Shown in pieces: positions 1 through 8,665 of a DNA stretch of 64,000 nucleotides. How positions within the stretch are numbered: position 1 is the first letter of the stretch; each line of letters opens with the position of its first letter. Location: the NCBI RefSeq assembly GCF_963675455.1, contig NZ_OY776217.1, forward strand, positions 558,001-622,000. Reading direction: 5' to 3'. Made by a program: the position numbers and the translations under genes. Origin of the DNA: Emcibacter sp. GTDB taxonomy: Bacteria > Pseudomonadota > Alphaproteobacteria > Sphingomonadales > Emcibacteraceae. Below the pieces are notes generated by a model that saw only the letters and a program-made list of their open reading frames with translations, was not told the origin of the DNA and did no database searches.

Positions 1-1
1 G

Positions 2-265
2 GGCATGGCCGCCCTGCAGCAGAATGTCACCTACAAGGCGGAGGTGATGGTCGGCAGCCTGCTGGTGATCAAATCCAAACTGCTGGAAATTAATAACAAA
101 ACCATCAAATTCCAACATATCATGTATGACGCGGAAAGCGGCAAGGAAGCCGCCCGCTGCGAACTGACCGGCGCCCATCTAGACCGAACCAAACGCAAGG
201 CCTGCCCGTTCCCGGAAGAGATTGCCGCCAAGGCCCGGGCGATGCTGGCGTCTGAAAAAGATTAA
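2..265 (+). CDS. Thioesterase-family protein, 3' part (5' end outside the window)
   Basis: The reading frame is open to the left edge of the window, so this is probably the C-terminal 87 residues of a hotdog-fold thioesterase of about 130-150 residues; an ATG at position 5 is likely internal. What is visible is the central strand region (YKAEVMVGSLL), a second strand pair (KLLEINNKTIKFQHIMYD) and the tail in which a conserved Arg/Lys-rich turn leads to PFPEEI. This layout is typical of the 4HBT-like acyl-CoA thioesterases that hydrolyse small acyl-CoA or carnitine-type thioesters. The active-site N-terminal half is missing, so the substrate cannot be judged. The stop lies 15 bases before the next gene, so the two could be co-transcribed. 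Confidence 0.6.
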   Translation, partial: GMAALQQNVTYKAEVMVGSLLVIKSKLLEINNKTIKFQHIMYDAESGKEAARCELTGAHLDRTKRKACPFPEEIAAKARAMLASEKD

Positions 266-280
266 CTGAAACCGGTCTCC

Positions 281-1069
281 ATGATGAGAATAATCACCTC
301 CTTTATCCTGCTGCTGATCCTGCCCTGTCTGGTGCGGGCGGAGGAGCTGTCTGCGCCGGAGGGCCCGTTCCTGGTCACGGAAGTGGTGGACGGCGATACG
401 CTCAGGCTGGAAGACGGGCGACAGGTGCGGCTTGTTGGCCTGCAGGCGCCGAAGCTGCCGCTGGGGCGCACGGGGTTCAAAGAATGGCCCTTTGCCAAAG
501 AGTCAAAACAGGCGCTGGAAGAACTGACCCTGAACAAGCAAGTCACGCTCTGTTATGGCGGTCTGAAAACGGACCGCTATAACCGGGCGCTGGCCCACCT
601 GTTCCTCTCTGACGGGACATGGATACAGGGGGAGATGCTGGCCCGCGGCATGGCCCGGGTCTACAGCTTCCGCGACAACCGGGCGCTGGTGCGGGACATG
701 CAGACGATCGAGCGGGACGCCCGACGGGACCGGCAGGGATTGTGGGCCCTCAGTTATTACGCCATCAAGCATCATCTTGAGGCCGGGCGCTTCAGCAACA
801 GTTTCCAGATTGTCGAAGGCACCATAATGGATATCGCCACCGTGCGCGGCCGGTCCTTTGTCAACTTCGGTGAGGACTGGAAGACCGACTTCACCATTGT
901 ACTGGAAGGCAGGTCCCGGAGGCTGATGGAAGACTCCGACATCAATCTGACAGAATTGAAGGGTAAAAAAATTCATGTGCGGGGCTGGTTAAAATATTAT
1001 AATGGCCCCATGATGCAAGTAACCCATCCGGAACAGATCCAGATCATCGGGATTGCGCCGGCTGAGTGA
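281..1069 (+). CDS. Exported staphylococcal-nuclease-like (thermonuclease family) protein
   Basis: 262 residues with a Sec signal peptide (about 1-20, ending VRA|EE) followed by an SNase-like OB fold at about 30-155 and a C-terminal extension of about 100 residues that looks like a second OB-like domain. The calcium-site strand VVDGDTL and the arginine of VRLVG are present, as is the later TDRYNRALAH segment holding the second catalytic arginine. However, the loop that in nucleases reads G-I-D-x-P-E reads GLQAPK, so the usual Asp and Glu (Asp40 and Glu43 in the staphylococcal enzyme) are Gln and Lys. The protein may therefore be a poor or inactive nuclease, with a binding role in the periplasm. 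The stop overlaps a possible GTG start of the next gene, indicating an operon. Confidence 0.75.
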   Translation: MMRIITSFILLLILPCLVRAEELSAPEGPFLVTEVVDGDTLRLEDGRQVRLVGLQAPKLPLGRTGFKEWPFAKESKQALEELTLNKQVTLCYGGLKTDRYNRALAHLFLSDGTWIQGEMLARGMARVYSFRDNRALVRDMQTIERDARRDRQGLWALSYYAIKHHLEAGRFSNSFQIVEGTIMDIATVRGRSFVNFGEDWKTDFTIVLEGRSRRLMEDSDINLTELKGKKIHVRGWLKYYNGPMMQVTHPEQIQIIGIAPAE

Positions 1070-1095
1070 TAACACAAGCGGGGAGACAACCACCT

Positions 1096-2598
1096 ATGAC
1101 CGGTACAAATACGTCCATAAAACCCTTCACCCGAGTGCTGATCGGCGGATTGATGCTGCTTGGCCTGGCCGGATGCACCACCCTGAATCCTGCCACCGGA
1201 AAATCGGAATTCACTCCCTTCATGAGTCCGGCCAAGGAGGCCTCCCTCGGCGCCGAAGCCCATCCGTCGGTACTCAAGGAACATGGCGGGGTCTATGACG
1301 ATCCCAACATCGGCGGTTATGTGGCCACCATCGGCGGCAGGCTGGCGGCAGTTTCGGAAATGCCCGATACACAGTTTACCTTTACCGTGCTCGACAGCCC
1401 CATTGTCAACGCCTTCGCCCTGCCCGGCGGTTATATTTATGTCACCCGCGGCATCCTTGCTCTGTTCAACTCAGAAGCGGAAATGGCCAGCGTGCTGGGT
1501 CATGAAATCGGCCATGTCACCGCCCGCCATACGGCCAAACGCTATAACCAGCAAGTCTTTGCCGGCATCCTCGGCGCCGGAGTCGGGGTTCTGGCCGGCA
1601 GCCAGGAAGTGGCCGACATGGTCTCCTACGGCTCACAGCTTTACCTGCTGAGCTACAGCCGGGACCAGGAATATCAGTCCGACAGCCTGGGTGTACGCTA
1701 TACCAGCCGGGCCGGCATCGATCCTTACGGGGCCACCCGGATGCTGGACAGCCTCAAGGCGGAACATGACCTTGCCGACCTGATCGCCAACCGGACCGGA
1801 CAGGAGCGCACGCCGGAGTTTTTCTCCACTCATCCCAATACGGAAGACCGGGCCCAACGCGCACTGGAACTTGCCCGGACCACCGGTATCCCGCAAGGCA
1901 GCCGCGATCCGGGTCATGATCGTTATCTCGGTGTTATCGACGGCATGATCTACGGTGACAATCCCGATCAGGGCCTGATCCGGGGCCGCACTTTCTGGCA
2001 CCCAAAACTTCTGTTCACCTTTGACGTGCCTGAAAATTATAAACTGAACAACAGTTCCGAAGCGGTCGTCGCCCAGGGCAGCGGGGCGGCAGAAGGTTCC
2101 GCCGTCATCTTTGCCGGCGGCAGCGCCAGCGGCAAAAGCCTTGAGCAGTATATGAACGAAGCCTGGAAAAAAATCAGCGCCAACGGTGCCCTGGAAAATT
2201 ATCAGGAAATGACCATCAACGGCATGGCGGGCCTGACCGCGACCACCACCGGCAGCCTCAACAACCAGCCTGTACTGGTGCGGCTTGTGGCGATCCGCTA
2301 TTCCGCCGACCAGGCCTATCACTTCCTGATGATCGTGCCCCAGAACAATGTAAATGCGCTGGAACCGCCCCTCAAACAGATGGCGTACAGCTTCCGCAGG
2401 CTCAATCAAAACGAAGCCGGAAAATACCGGGCCAAACGGATCAAGGTTGTCACCGTACAGAAAGGGGATACTGCCCAGAGCCTGTCCCGCAATATGGCCT
2501 TTGAGGATTATCAGCTCGACCGTTTCCTGACCCTTAACGGGCTCGACCGCAACAGTACTCTCAGCATCGGCCAGCGCCTGAAACTGATTGTGGAATAG
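1096..2598 (+). CDS. M48 family metalloprotease, lipoprotein with C-terminal LysM domain
   Basis: Predicted outer-membrane-associated, periplasm-facing zinc protease resembling the BepA/LoiP quality-control group. The start at 1096 is preferred over the in-frame GTG at 1066 because GGGAGA lies 9-10 bases upstream and the signal peptide then ends in a lipobox (LAGC, Cys about 27). The zinc motif HEIGH is at about 136-140 and the third ligand sits in SRDQEYQSD at about 192. A LysM module (about 445-500: VQKGDTAQSLS... ending IGQRLKLIVE) would bind peptidoglycan. Residues 300-440 form a separate domain of unknown role. BepA itself has TPR repeats instead of LysM, so equivalence of function is only inferred. 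Confidence 0.85.
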   Translation: MTGTNTSIKPFTRVLIGGLMLLGLAGCTTLNPATGKSEFTPFMSPAKEASLGAEAHPSVLKEHGGVYDDPNIGGYVATIGGRLAAVSEMPDTQFTFTVLDSPIVNAFALPGGYIYVTRGILALFNSEAEMASVLGHEIGHVTARHTAKRYNQQVFAGILGAGVGVLAGSQEVADMVSYGSQLYLLSYSRDQEYQSDSLGVRYTSRAGIDPYGATRMLDSLKAEHDLADLIANRTGQERTPEFFSTHPNTEDRAQRALELARTTGIPQGSRDPGHDRYLGVIDGMIYGDNPDQGLIRGRTFWHPKLLFTFDVPENYKLNNSSEAVVAQGSGAAEGSAVIFAGGSASGKSLEQYMNEAWKKISANGALENYQEMTINGMAGLTATTTGSLNNQPVLVRLVAIRYSADQAYHFLMIVPQNNVNALEPPLKQMAYSFRRLNQNEAGKYRAKRIKVVTVQKGDTAQSLSRNMAFEDYQLDRFLTLNGLDRNSTLSIGQRLKLIVE

Positions 2599-2603
2599 AC
2601 ATT

Positions 2604-2630
2604 AAAAAAGCCGGGAGAAAACCTCCCGGC
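2604..2630 (-). terminator. Rho-independent terminator for the RND efflux operon
   Basis: An 8-bp perfect stem (GCCGGGAG / CTCCCGGC, 2610-2617 and 2623-2630) with a 5-base loop. On the plus strand it is preceded by six A residues, giving a U tract only when read on the minus strand, so it mainly ends the efflux transcript, whose stop codon is at 2666-2668. It lies between converging genes. Confidence 0.75.
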
Positions 2631-2665
2631 TCGAGTCTGTGTGGTAACATTATTATCTGGTTCTC

Positions 2666-5600
2666 TTATTCCCCGACGATGATAGACGGTTCTTTCTGAC
2701 CAAGAAGGAAAGTGAGTTTTTCCCGGACCTTGCACACGATCAGATAGAGGATCGGCACCAGGAACAGCGTGGCGATGGAGGACAGGGCCACGCCGAAGGC
2801 CAGGGACACCACTGTCGGCACCAGGAACAGGGCCTGAACGCTGGTTTCCATCATCATCGGCACAAGCCCGATGAAGGTGGTCAGTGAGGTCAGGAAGATG
2901 GGCCGGAAACGTTCCTCGGCCGCAATCTCGATAGCCCGTAGCGCGCTTTGACCCTGGTCACGCAGCTTGTGGATATAATCCAGCAGCACCAGGTTGTCAT
3001 TGATCACCACGCCGGCCGCCGCCACGATCCCGAGAATGGAATAGATGCTGAGGTCCATGCCCAGAACCAGATGGCCGATAATGGCCCCCATGTAACCGAA
3101 GGGGATCGCGGTAAAGATCAGGAACGGCTGGATATAGGACTTGAAGGCCACCGCCATCAGGAAATAGATGGCCAGCAGGGCAATGCCGAACCCGGCCATA
3201 AGGGACTGCATGAATTCCTGCTCTTCCTTCTGGTCACCTTCAAGGCTGAACTCCACATCGGGGAACTTGGTTTTCCATTGCGGGAAATAGGTCTTTTCGA
3301 TGTCTTCCAGAATTTCATCGGCATTGGCCACATCCGGGTCCACATTGGCCATCACCTCGAGTGTGCGCATACGGTCGGTCCGTTCAATGGCGGTATAGGC
3401 CTGGCGGTAGCTGATATCGGCAGCTGACTCAAAGGGCACTTCCTCGCCACTGGCCGTGCGCATGCGCATGTCATTCATGGTGTCAAAAGACTTACGGTCT
3501 TCCTGTGGCAGGCGAACCATCACCTTGACGTCGTCCTGACCGCGGGGAATACGCTGCACTTCCTGCCCGTAAAAGGCCTGCCGCACCTGGCGGGCAATAT
3601 CGGACAGGGACAGCCCCAGGTTTTCCGCACTGGGCTGAAGGGACAGTACAGCTTCCATGCGGGCTGTATCACCTGAATCGGTAATGTTATAAAGCCCGTT
3701 ATAGGTGTTGTAGGCCTCCTTCAGCGCCAGAGCCGCCTGCTCGATCTGTTCCGGGTTCCGGGACTTGATCAGAAGCTCCAGCCGGGGGCCGCTGCTGCCG
3801 CCACCGGAGAAGGCGAAATTGATATTTTTGGCGTCCGGAATGACCGGCGTCAGTTCACGCCAGCGGTCAGTGATCTGGATCACATCCACATCCCGTTCCT
3901 CGGCCGGGACCAGGATCAGGAAGGCCCGGGCGGATCCGCTGCGATTGCTGGTCCAGGTCAATACATCCTTGATGATCTTCTGATCCGGATATTCCTTCGC
4001 CAGTTGCGCCTTCATCTCAAGGGCGGCATCCTCCAGGATCAGGGTTGCCTGATCAATGGTGTCATAGGGCGAACCTGCCGGGAAGTCGATCCGGGCCTGA
4101 ATGAAATCCATCGGCACATCGGGCATGAATGTGTTTTTCACCCAGCCCGCGGCATTGATGGAAAAGATCACCATGCCTGCGGCCAAAATCACGCAAAGTG
4201 ACAACCCCCAGCGATGCAGCACCTTGTCAAGGAAAGGACGATACCATTTGTAAATGACCACATCCAGGAATGCACTTGCCCTGTCCTGTATTTTTGCAAA
4301 CAGGATTGATGACTTTTCCCGAATATCCCGCAGATAGGGCAGGCCGAACAGTTTTGACAGGAAACCATGTCCTTTTTCGCCGCCATGACGCAGGTGGGTC
4401 GGCAGGATGAACAGGGATTCAAAAATAGAAAAGCAAAGGCACAGGATCACCACGACCGGGATCACATAGGTCACTTTTCCGGAATTGCCCGGCAGAAAGG
4501 CCAGGGGCAGGAAAGCAATCATTGTGGTCAGTGCCGAGAAAATTACCGGCTTGGCCACTTTCTCCGCCCCGACCACAGCGCCTTCGCCGCCGATCACCCC
4601 GTGCTGGTTTTCCCGGTGAATACTCTCGCCGATGATAATGGCGTCATCCACCACGATCCCGAGGATCAGGATAAAGGCAAACAGGGAAATCATGGTCAAG
4701 CTGACGCCGGTAGACGGCAGCAGCATCATGCAGCCAAGGAAAGATATGGCGATCCCTGCCGTCACCCACATGGCGAGGGTGGGAGTCAGAAATATCATCA
4801 GACAGACAAACACCAGAATCAGACCGGAAATGCCGTTGTCCAGAAGCATGCTGAGACGGCTTTTGAACATGTCGGAAGTATCAAACCAGTTGGAAATCTC
4901 CACACCTGTCGGCAGGCCGGGACGAATATCCTCGTCAATAAGAGTGTTGATCTTCTCGCTCAGCTCCACCACGTCCGGCGTACCCTCGGTTTTAACAAAA
5001 AGAAGGACGCCGGGCTTGCCGTTGTAATTGATACGGAACTGCTCGTCGGTAAATCCGTCTACCACCCGGGCAACATCCTTGAGCAGCACACGGGTGCCGT
5101 CCTCGTTACGAAGTACGACAATATTGTCGAAGTCTTCCTGAACGTAAGCCTGGCCGCGGGTCATGATCTGGATCTGGCCCGCTTCGTTGTCCACCTTGCC
5201 GGCCGGCATATTGACCGATGACCGGGAAATGGCAGTGGAGACATCATCAAAGGTCAGGCCGTATTTCTGAAGATCATGTTCCGAGACTTCAATGGAAATT
5301 TCATACTCCCGAACCGCATCAAGTTCCGTTTTGGCGGCGCCGGGGATCTGGGCGATCTTGTCACGCACATCCCGGCCGAGTTCTTTCAGGGCCTTCTCGC
5401 CCACATCGCCAAAAAGCACGATATTAATGACGTCACTCTGGGCGTATACCCGTTCGACAATGGGCCGCTCGGACAGGGTTGGCAGAGTATTGATGGCATC
5501 GACCCGGGCCTTGACCTCATTCAGAAGCTTGTCCGGGTCGTACCCATCCTCAACTTCGATGCTGATCATACCGGTGCCTTCTGTAGCCCGGCTATAGAGC

Positions 5601-5839
5601 TTCTTGATGCCCTGCAGGTCGAAGACAGCTTCCTCGATACGGACAATCACCCGTTCCTCAACTTCACGGGGACCGGCGCCGAGATAGCTTACATAAACCC
5701 GGATTTCATTCAGGGCAAAGGTGGGAAAGGCAATTTTACCCACATTGCTATAGCCGATGATACCGCCAATCAGGATCACAATCATGATCAGGTTGGTGGC
5801 AACAGGATTGTTCACGAACCATTTGATCATGCTTTTCAT
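2666..5839 (-). CDS. RND-family multidrug efflux inner-membrane permease
   Basis: 1,057 residues, full length for the hydrophobe/amphiphile efflux (HAE1, AcrB-like) family. The N-terminus (MIKWFVNNPVATNLIMI) is the usual first transmembrane helix; two periplasmic loop regions and two six-helix bundles follow. The adjacent aspartates of the proton relay are visible in GIVVDDAII (about residue 395). It exports substrate in a proton-driven tripartite pump with the adaptor and outer-membrane channel encoded just upstream; its ATG overlaps the adaptor stop by four bases (ATGA), indicating translational coupling. The N-terminal sequence style is closer to the uncharacterised marine/alphaproteobacterial branch than to E. 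coli AcrB. Substrate cannot be inferred. Confidence 0.93.
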   Translation of the reverse strand: MKSMIKWFVNNPVATNLIMIVILIGGIIGYSNVGKIAFPTFALNEIRVYVSYLGAGPREVEERVIVRIEEAVFDLQGIKKLYSRATEGTGMISIEVEDGYDPDKLLNEVKARVDAINTLPTLSERPIVERVYAQSDVINIVLFGDVGEKALKELGRDVRDKIAQIPGAAKTELDAVREYEISIEVSEHDLQKYGLTFDDVSTAISRSSVNMPAGKVDNEAGQIQIMTRGQAYVQEDFDNIVVLRNEDGTRVLLKDVARVVDGFTDEQFRINYNGKPGVLLFVKTEGTPDVVELSEKINTLIDEDIRPGLPTGVEISNWFDTSDMFKSRLSMLLDNGISGLILVFVCLMIFLTPTLAMWVTAGIAISFLGCMMLLPSTGVSLTMISLFAFILILGIVVDDAIIIGESIHRENQHGVIGGEGAVVGAEKVAKPVIFSALTTMIAFLPLAFLPGNSGKVTYVIPVVVILCLCFSIFESLFILPTHLRHGGEKGHGFLSKLFGLPYLRDIREKSSILFAKIQDRASAFLDVVIYKWYRPFLDKVLHRWGLSLCVILAAGMVIFSINAAGWVKNTFMPDVPMDFIQARIDFPAGSPYDTIDQATLILEDAALEMKAQLAKEYPDQKIIKDVLTWTSNRSGSARAFLILVPAEERDVDVIQITDRWRELTPVIPDAKNINFAFSGGGSSGPRLELLIKSRNPEQIEQAALALKEAYNTYNGLYNITDSGDTARMEAVLSLQPSAENLGLSLSDIARQVRQAFYGQEVQRIPRGQDDVKVMVRLPQEDRKSFDTMNDMRMRTASGEEVPFESAADISYRQAYTAIERTDRMRTLEVMANVDPDVANADEILEDIEKTYFPQWKTKFPDVEFSLEGDQKEEQEFMQSLMAGFGIALLAIYFLMAVAFKSYIQPFLIFTAIPFGYMGAIIGHLVLGMDLSIYSILGIVAAAGVVINDNLVLLDYIHKLRDQGQSALRAIEIAAEERFRPIFLTSLTTFIGLVPMMMETSVQALFLVPTVVSLAFGVALSSIATLFLVPILYLIVCKVREKLTFLLGQKEPSIIVGE

Positions 5840-7032
5840 GATTTATCTCCTGACGCATCTACCGCGGACAGCAGCGACCCCTTGTCAGCAGGGACCGCCT
5901 CGACCAGGGTGCCGTCCACCGCAATACCGAGCTGGGAGATACAAACCTTGTCTCCCTCTTCGATTCCGCTGGCCACAATCACATAGTCCCGGTTGCTTTC
6001 CAGCACATCTACCTTGCGGGTCTGCAGACGATTGTCCTTGTCCACGATCAGAATACTGTCGCCCTGACGCAGGGCCTGGCGCGGCAAGCGCACGACATTG
6101 TCATAAGACCGCCCTTCAATATTGGCGACGACAAACTGGCCGATGGTTATCTTCAGACCGCCTTCGACGGCATAAAGCTCGTCACCTTTCAGTTCCGCAA
6201 CCACATAAAGGATCCGGCTCTTGCTATCTATGACCCCTTCAGACCGGGAAATCCGCGCCTTCCAGGTATAACTCCTGTTGGCAAAGGTGCCGGTCAGGGT
6301 CGCTGTCAGATTGGCATTGCCGTTCTGCAGCCTGACCAGGTCAAACTTGCCAAGGTCACGACTGGTCAGCGGCAGACGCACTTCAAGGATATCGGTGGAA
6401 TAGAATATCCCCATACGTGAACCCGGGCTGATATACTGCCCCAGGTCGACGAGTTTTTCCGTCAGCAGGCCGTTGAACGGTGCCTTGATTTCGGTCCGCT
6501 CCAGATCCAGTCGTGCCTTATAGAGGTCAGCTTCAGCAGCTTTCAGCTTGGCTTCCGCATCTGCCATCTGGGGCTTGCGCAAAACAAGGTCAGTGGGGTC
6601 ACCCTGCCCCAGCATGTCCCATTCCTCTTTGGCAAGGGCAGCTTCCTGCTGTTCGCGGATCAGGTTCTGGCGACTTTCCGCCACCCGGGCTTCAGCCGAT
6701 GTGACCGCTGCTTCATAGTCGCGTGGATCAATGCGCAGGATGGTTTCACCCTTTTCAAAGTTACCACCTGCGACAAATTTATCGGAAACATAGACGATGT
6801 TTCCGGCCACCTGGGGCACCAGGTCAATCATCTGCCGCGGCAGGACTGTTCCCTGTGTCTCAACCTTCAACTGTGTTGCATCCGCATGGGCGGTGACCAC
6901 ACGCACCTTGCGGGCTTCGATCACATGTTCCTTTTTTTCGGGTTCCGGCTTGGCCGCAACAATGCCGTAGCTGAGAACAGCCCCGCCGGCAAGCACTGCT
7001 ATCGGCAACAATATACGCATGATTTTCATCAC
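5836..7032 (-). CDS. RND efflux periplasmic adaptor (membrane fusion protein)
   Basis: 398 residues with a hydrophobic N-terminal signal/anchor (about 6-27), a barrel-sandwich (lipoyl-like) domain split around a coiled-coil hairpin (about 100-185, rich in A, E, K and R: EARVAESRQNLIREQQEAA), then beta-barrel and membrane-proximal domains ending in PADKGSLL. It bridges the inner-membrane permease and the outer-membrane channel. Its start overlaps the stop of the channel gene by four bases and its stop overlaps the permease start by four bases, so all three are one transcriptional and translational unit. Confidence 0.92.
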   Translation of the reverse strand: MMKIMRILLPIAVLAGGAVLSYGIVAAKPEPEKKEHVIEARKVRVVTAHADATQLKVETQGTVLPRQMIDLVPQVAGNIVYVSDKFVAGGNFEKGETILRIDPRDYEAAVTSAEARVAESRQNLIREQQEAALAKEEWDMLGQGDPTDLVLRKPQMADAEAKLKAAEADLYKARLDLERTEIKAPFNGLLTEKLVDLGQYISPGSRMGIFYSTDILEVRLPLTSRDLGKFDLVRLQNGNANLTATLTGTFANRSYTWKARISRSEGVIDSKSRILYVVAELKGDELYAVEGGLKITIGQFVVANIEGRSYDNVVRLPRQALRQGDSILIVDKDNRLQTRKVDVLESNRDYVIVASGIEEGDKVCISQLGIAVDGTLVEAVPADKGSLLSAVDASGDKS

Positions 7033-8462
7033 AAATCCCCTTCACTTTTATATGCAATTAGCTGGTTGCTGTTTGTTGCCTGATGATCTTCCATAGTGGT
7101 AAAATCTCCGCCAAGTGCGAGGTGGAGTCTTATCCTGTTGTTTATTCTCAATCTTTTGACCAGCAGAAGCTGGCTCTGCTGGGCCAGGGCCTGCCGTTGT
7201 GAATCCAGCAGGGTGGTCACATTGATCAGACCTCTGGCATACTGGTCGAGCGCCACTTCTTCCGCAGATACCGCGGCGGCGGCAGCTTTTCCGGTGTGCA
7301 GCACCTGTTCCCTGAGGGACCGGTCCGTGGACAGACTGTCCTCGACTTCCCTGAAGGCCTGCAGGAGGGTATTGGCAAACTGCTCCTTCTGGGCCTCAAA
7401 GCGGGCTTCCTGGGCCTTGGCAGTATTGCGCAGCCTGCCGCCCTGGAATATCGGCTGGGTCACGCTGCCGACCAGATTCCAGAATATATTGTCAAATTTC
7501 AGAAGTTCGCTGAAATTCTCGGAAGTGTTGCTGGCGGTACCGGTCAGGGAGAAAGACGGCAACAGGGCTTTGTTCGCCTGCTGCGAGCGGTAGCCAACGG
7601 CATAGAGACGTTCCTTGGCAGCCTGCAGGTCGGGACGACGCTCCAGAAGCTCCGCCGGCAAGCCGGCAGGCACATCGGAAAGTTCGTCAGGAATTGACCC
7701 GGCAGCCTTGATGGCGGCGGACGGATACTGGCCGGCAAGAACCTCCAGTCCCCGGTGGGCCGCATCAAGCTGATCCCGGCGATCGCTGAGCGTGGCGCGG
7801 GCGGCTTCAAGGTTACTTAAGGCGAGACGAAGATCCAAACCGTCACTGAGGCCCCGGTTGAACCGGTTGCGGATAATCCGTTCGGACCGCCCATAGCTTT
7901 CCACCGTCCGCTTGGCCAGGGCATATTGCTGTTCGGCTTCAAGGGCCCCGAACCAGCTCTGGGCGACCTGGGCAGCCAGCGACAGGCGGGCGCCTTCAAG
8001 GTCATATCTGGCCACGGCATAGTCGGATGCGGCAGCCTTCTGCTGTGCGGTAAGGCGGCCCCAGACATCTATTTCCCAGCTTGCATCAAGTCCCAGCGAC
8101 AGGCTGTTACCTGTCACAGAAGGGTTACTCATATGTTCGCGTTTTCCACCAAACCCTGCAGACAGGGACGGCAACAGGTCGGCGCCGGCGACACCTCGTT
8201 CATAACGGGCGGCTTCCATCTGCAGGGCAGTGCTTCTATAATCCGGATTGTTTGCCAGAACCTGCTCAACAAACTGCGACAGTTCAGGCATGTTCAGCTC
8301 ATCGAGCCATCCATCCCGCACCATACCGTCTGTTTCTGAGGAGGCCTGCCAGGCATTGGCAGTCTCTGGTCCCGGAAGATCCCGGTCGGCGACCGGTATA
8401 CTAGTGCAGGCTGTCAACGCAGTCGCTGAGACAGCACACACCAACAAGGAAATCCTGTTCAT
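7029..8462 (-). CDS. Outer-membrane efflux lipoprotein, NodT/TolC family
   Basis: 477 residues from the ATG at 8462. The in-frame frame extends to 8522, but 8462 is chosen because AGGAA sits 8 bases upstream and the protein then begins with a clean lipoprotein signal (MNRISLLVCAVSATALTAC). Two outer-membrane efflux protein repeats follow, with typical motifs (VWGRLTAQQKAAASDY; RRPDLQAAKERLYA; LRIALSN-like helices). It forms the trimeric outer-membrane duct of the RND pump encoded downstream, and is the first gene of that operon. Confidence 0.9.
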   Translation of the reverse strand: MNRISLLVCAVSATALTACTSIPVADRDLPGPETANAWQASSETDGMVRDGWLDELNMPELSQFVEQVLANNPDYRSTALQMEAARYERGVAGADLLPSLSAGFGGKREHMSNPSVTGNSLSLGLDASWEIDVWGRLTAQQKAAASDYAVARYDLEGARLSLAAQVAQSWFGALEAEQQYALAKRTVESYGRSERIIRNRFNRGLSDGLDLRLALSNLEAARATLSDRRDQLDAAHRGLEVLAGQYPSAAIKAAGSIPDELSDVPAGLPAELLERRPDLQAAKERLYAVGYRSQQANKALLPSFSLTGTASNTSENFSELLKFDNIFWNLVGSVTQPIFQGGRLRNTAKAQEARFEAQKEQFANTLLQAFREVEDSLSTDRSLREQVLHTGKAAAAAVSAEEVALDQYARGLINVTTLLDSQRQALAQQSQLLLVKRLRINNRIRLHLALGGDFTTMEDHQATNSNQLIAYKSEGDL

Positions 8463-8524
8463 CCACACAATTCCTAGAACCCGCCCAAAATTTTTGTTTT
8501 CTGCTTTCCGGTGCAGGTCCATAT

Positions 8525-8542
8525 TCAGTTAAAAATAACTGA
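8525..8542. promoter_or_regulatory. Inverted repeat upstream of the RND operon (candidate repressor operator)
   Basis: Perfect 7-4-7 inverted repeat TCAGTTA-AAAA-TAACTGA, 63 bases before the first gene of the efflux operon. Its size and position suit a TetR- or MarR-type operator, but no such regulator gene lies beside it, so the binder is unknown. The rest of 8463-8665 shows no gene. Confidence 0.4.
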
Positions 8543-8665
8543 TATCTTCCAAAACCCACAGTAGCAAAAAAAAGACTTCATGGCGATAGCCGCAGACGCA
8601 TCTGGTCTCAAATTTATGTGATTTTATCGCATTAATCGCCGCACTGCAGCATGAGGACAGGGAAA

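Noticed and set aside
2948..5221. Several long plus-strand ORFs opposite the RND permease
   Set aside because: They run antisense to a well-supported gene, lack ribosome-binding sites and show low-complexity His/Gln-rich translations typical of shadow frames.
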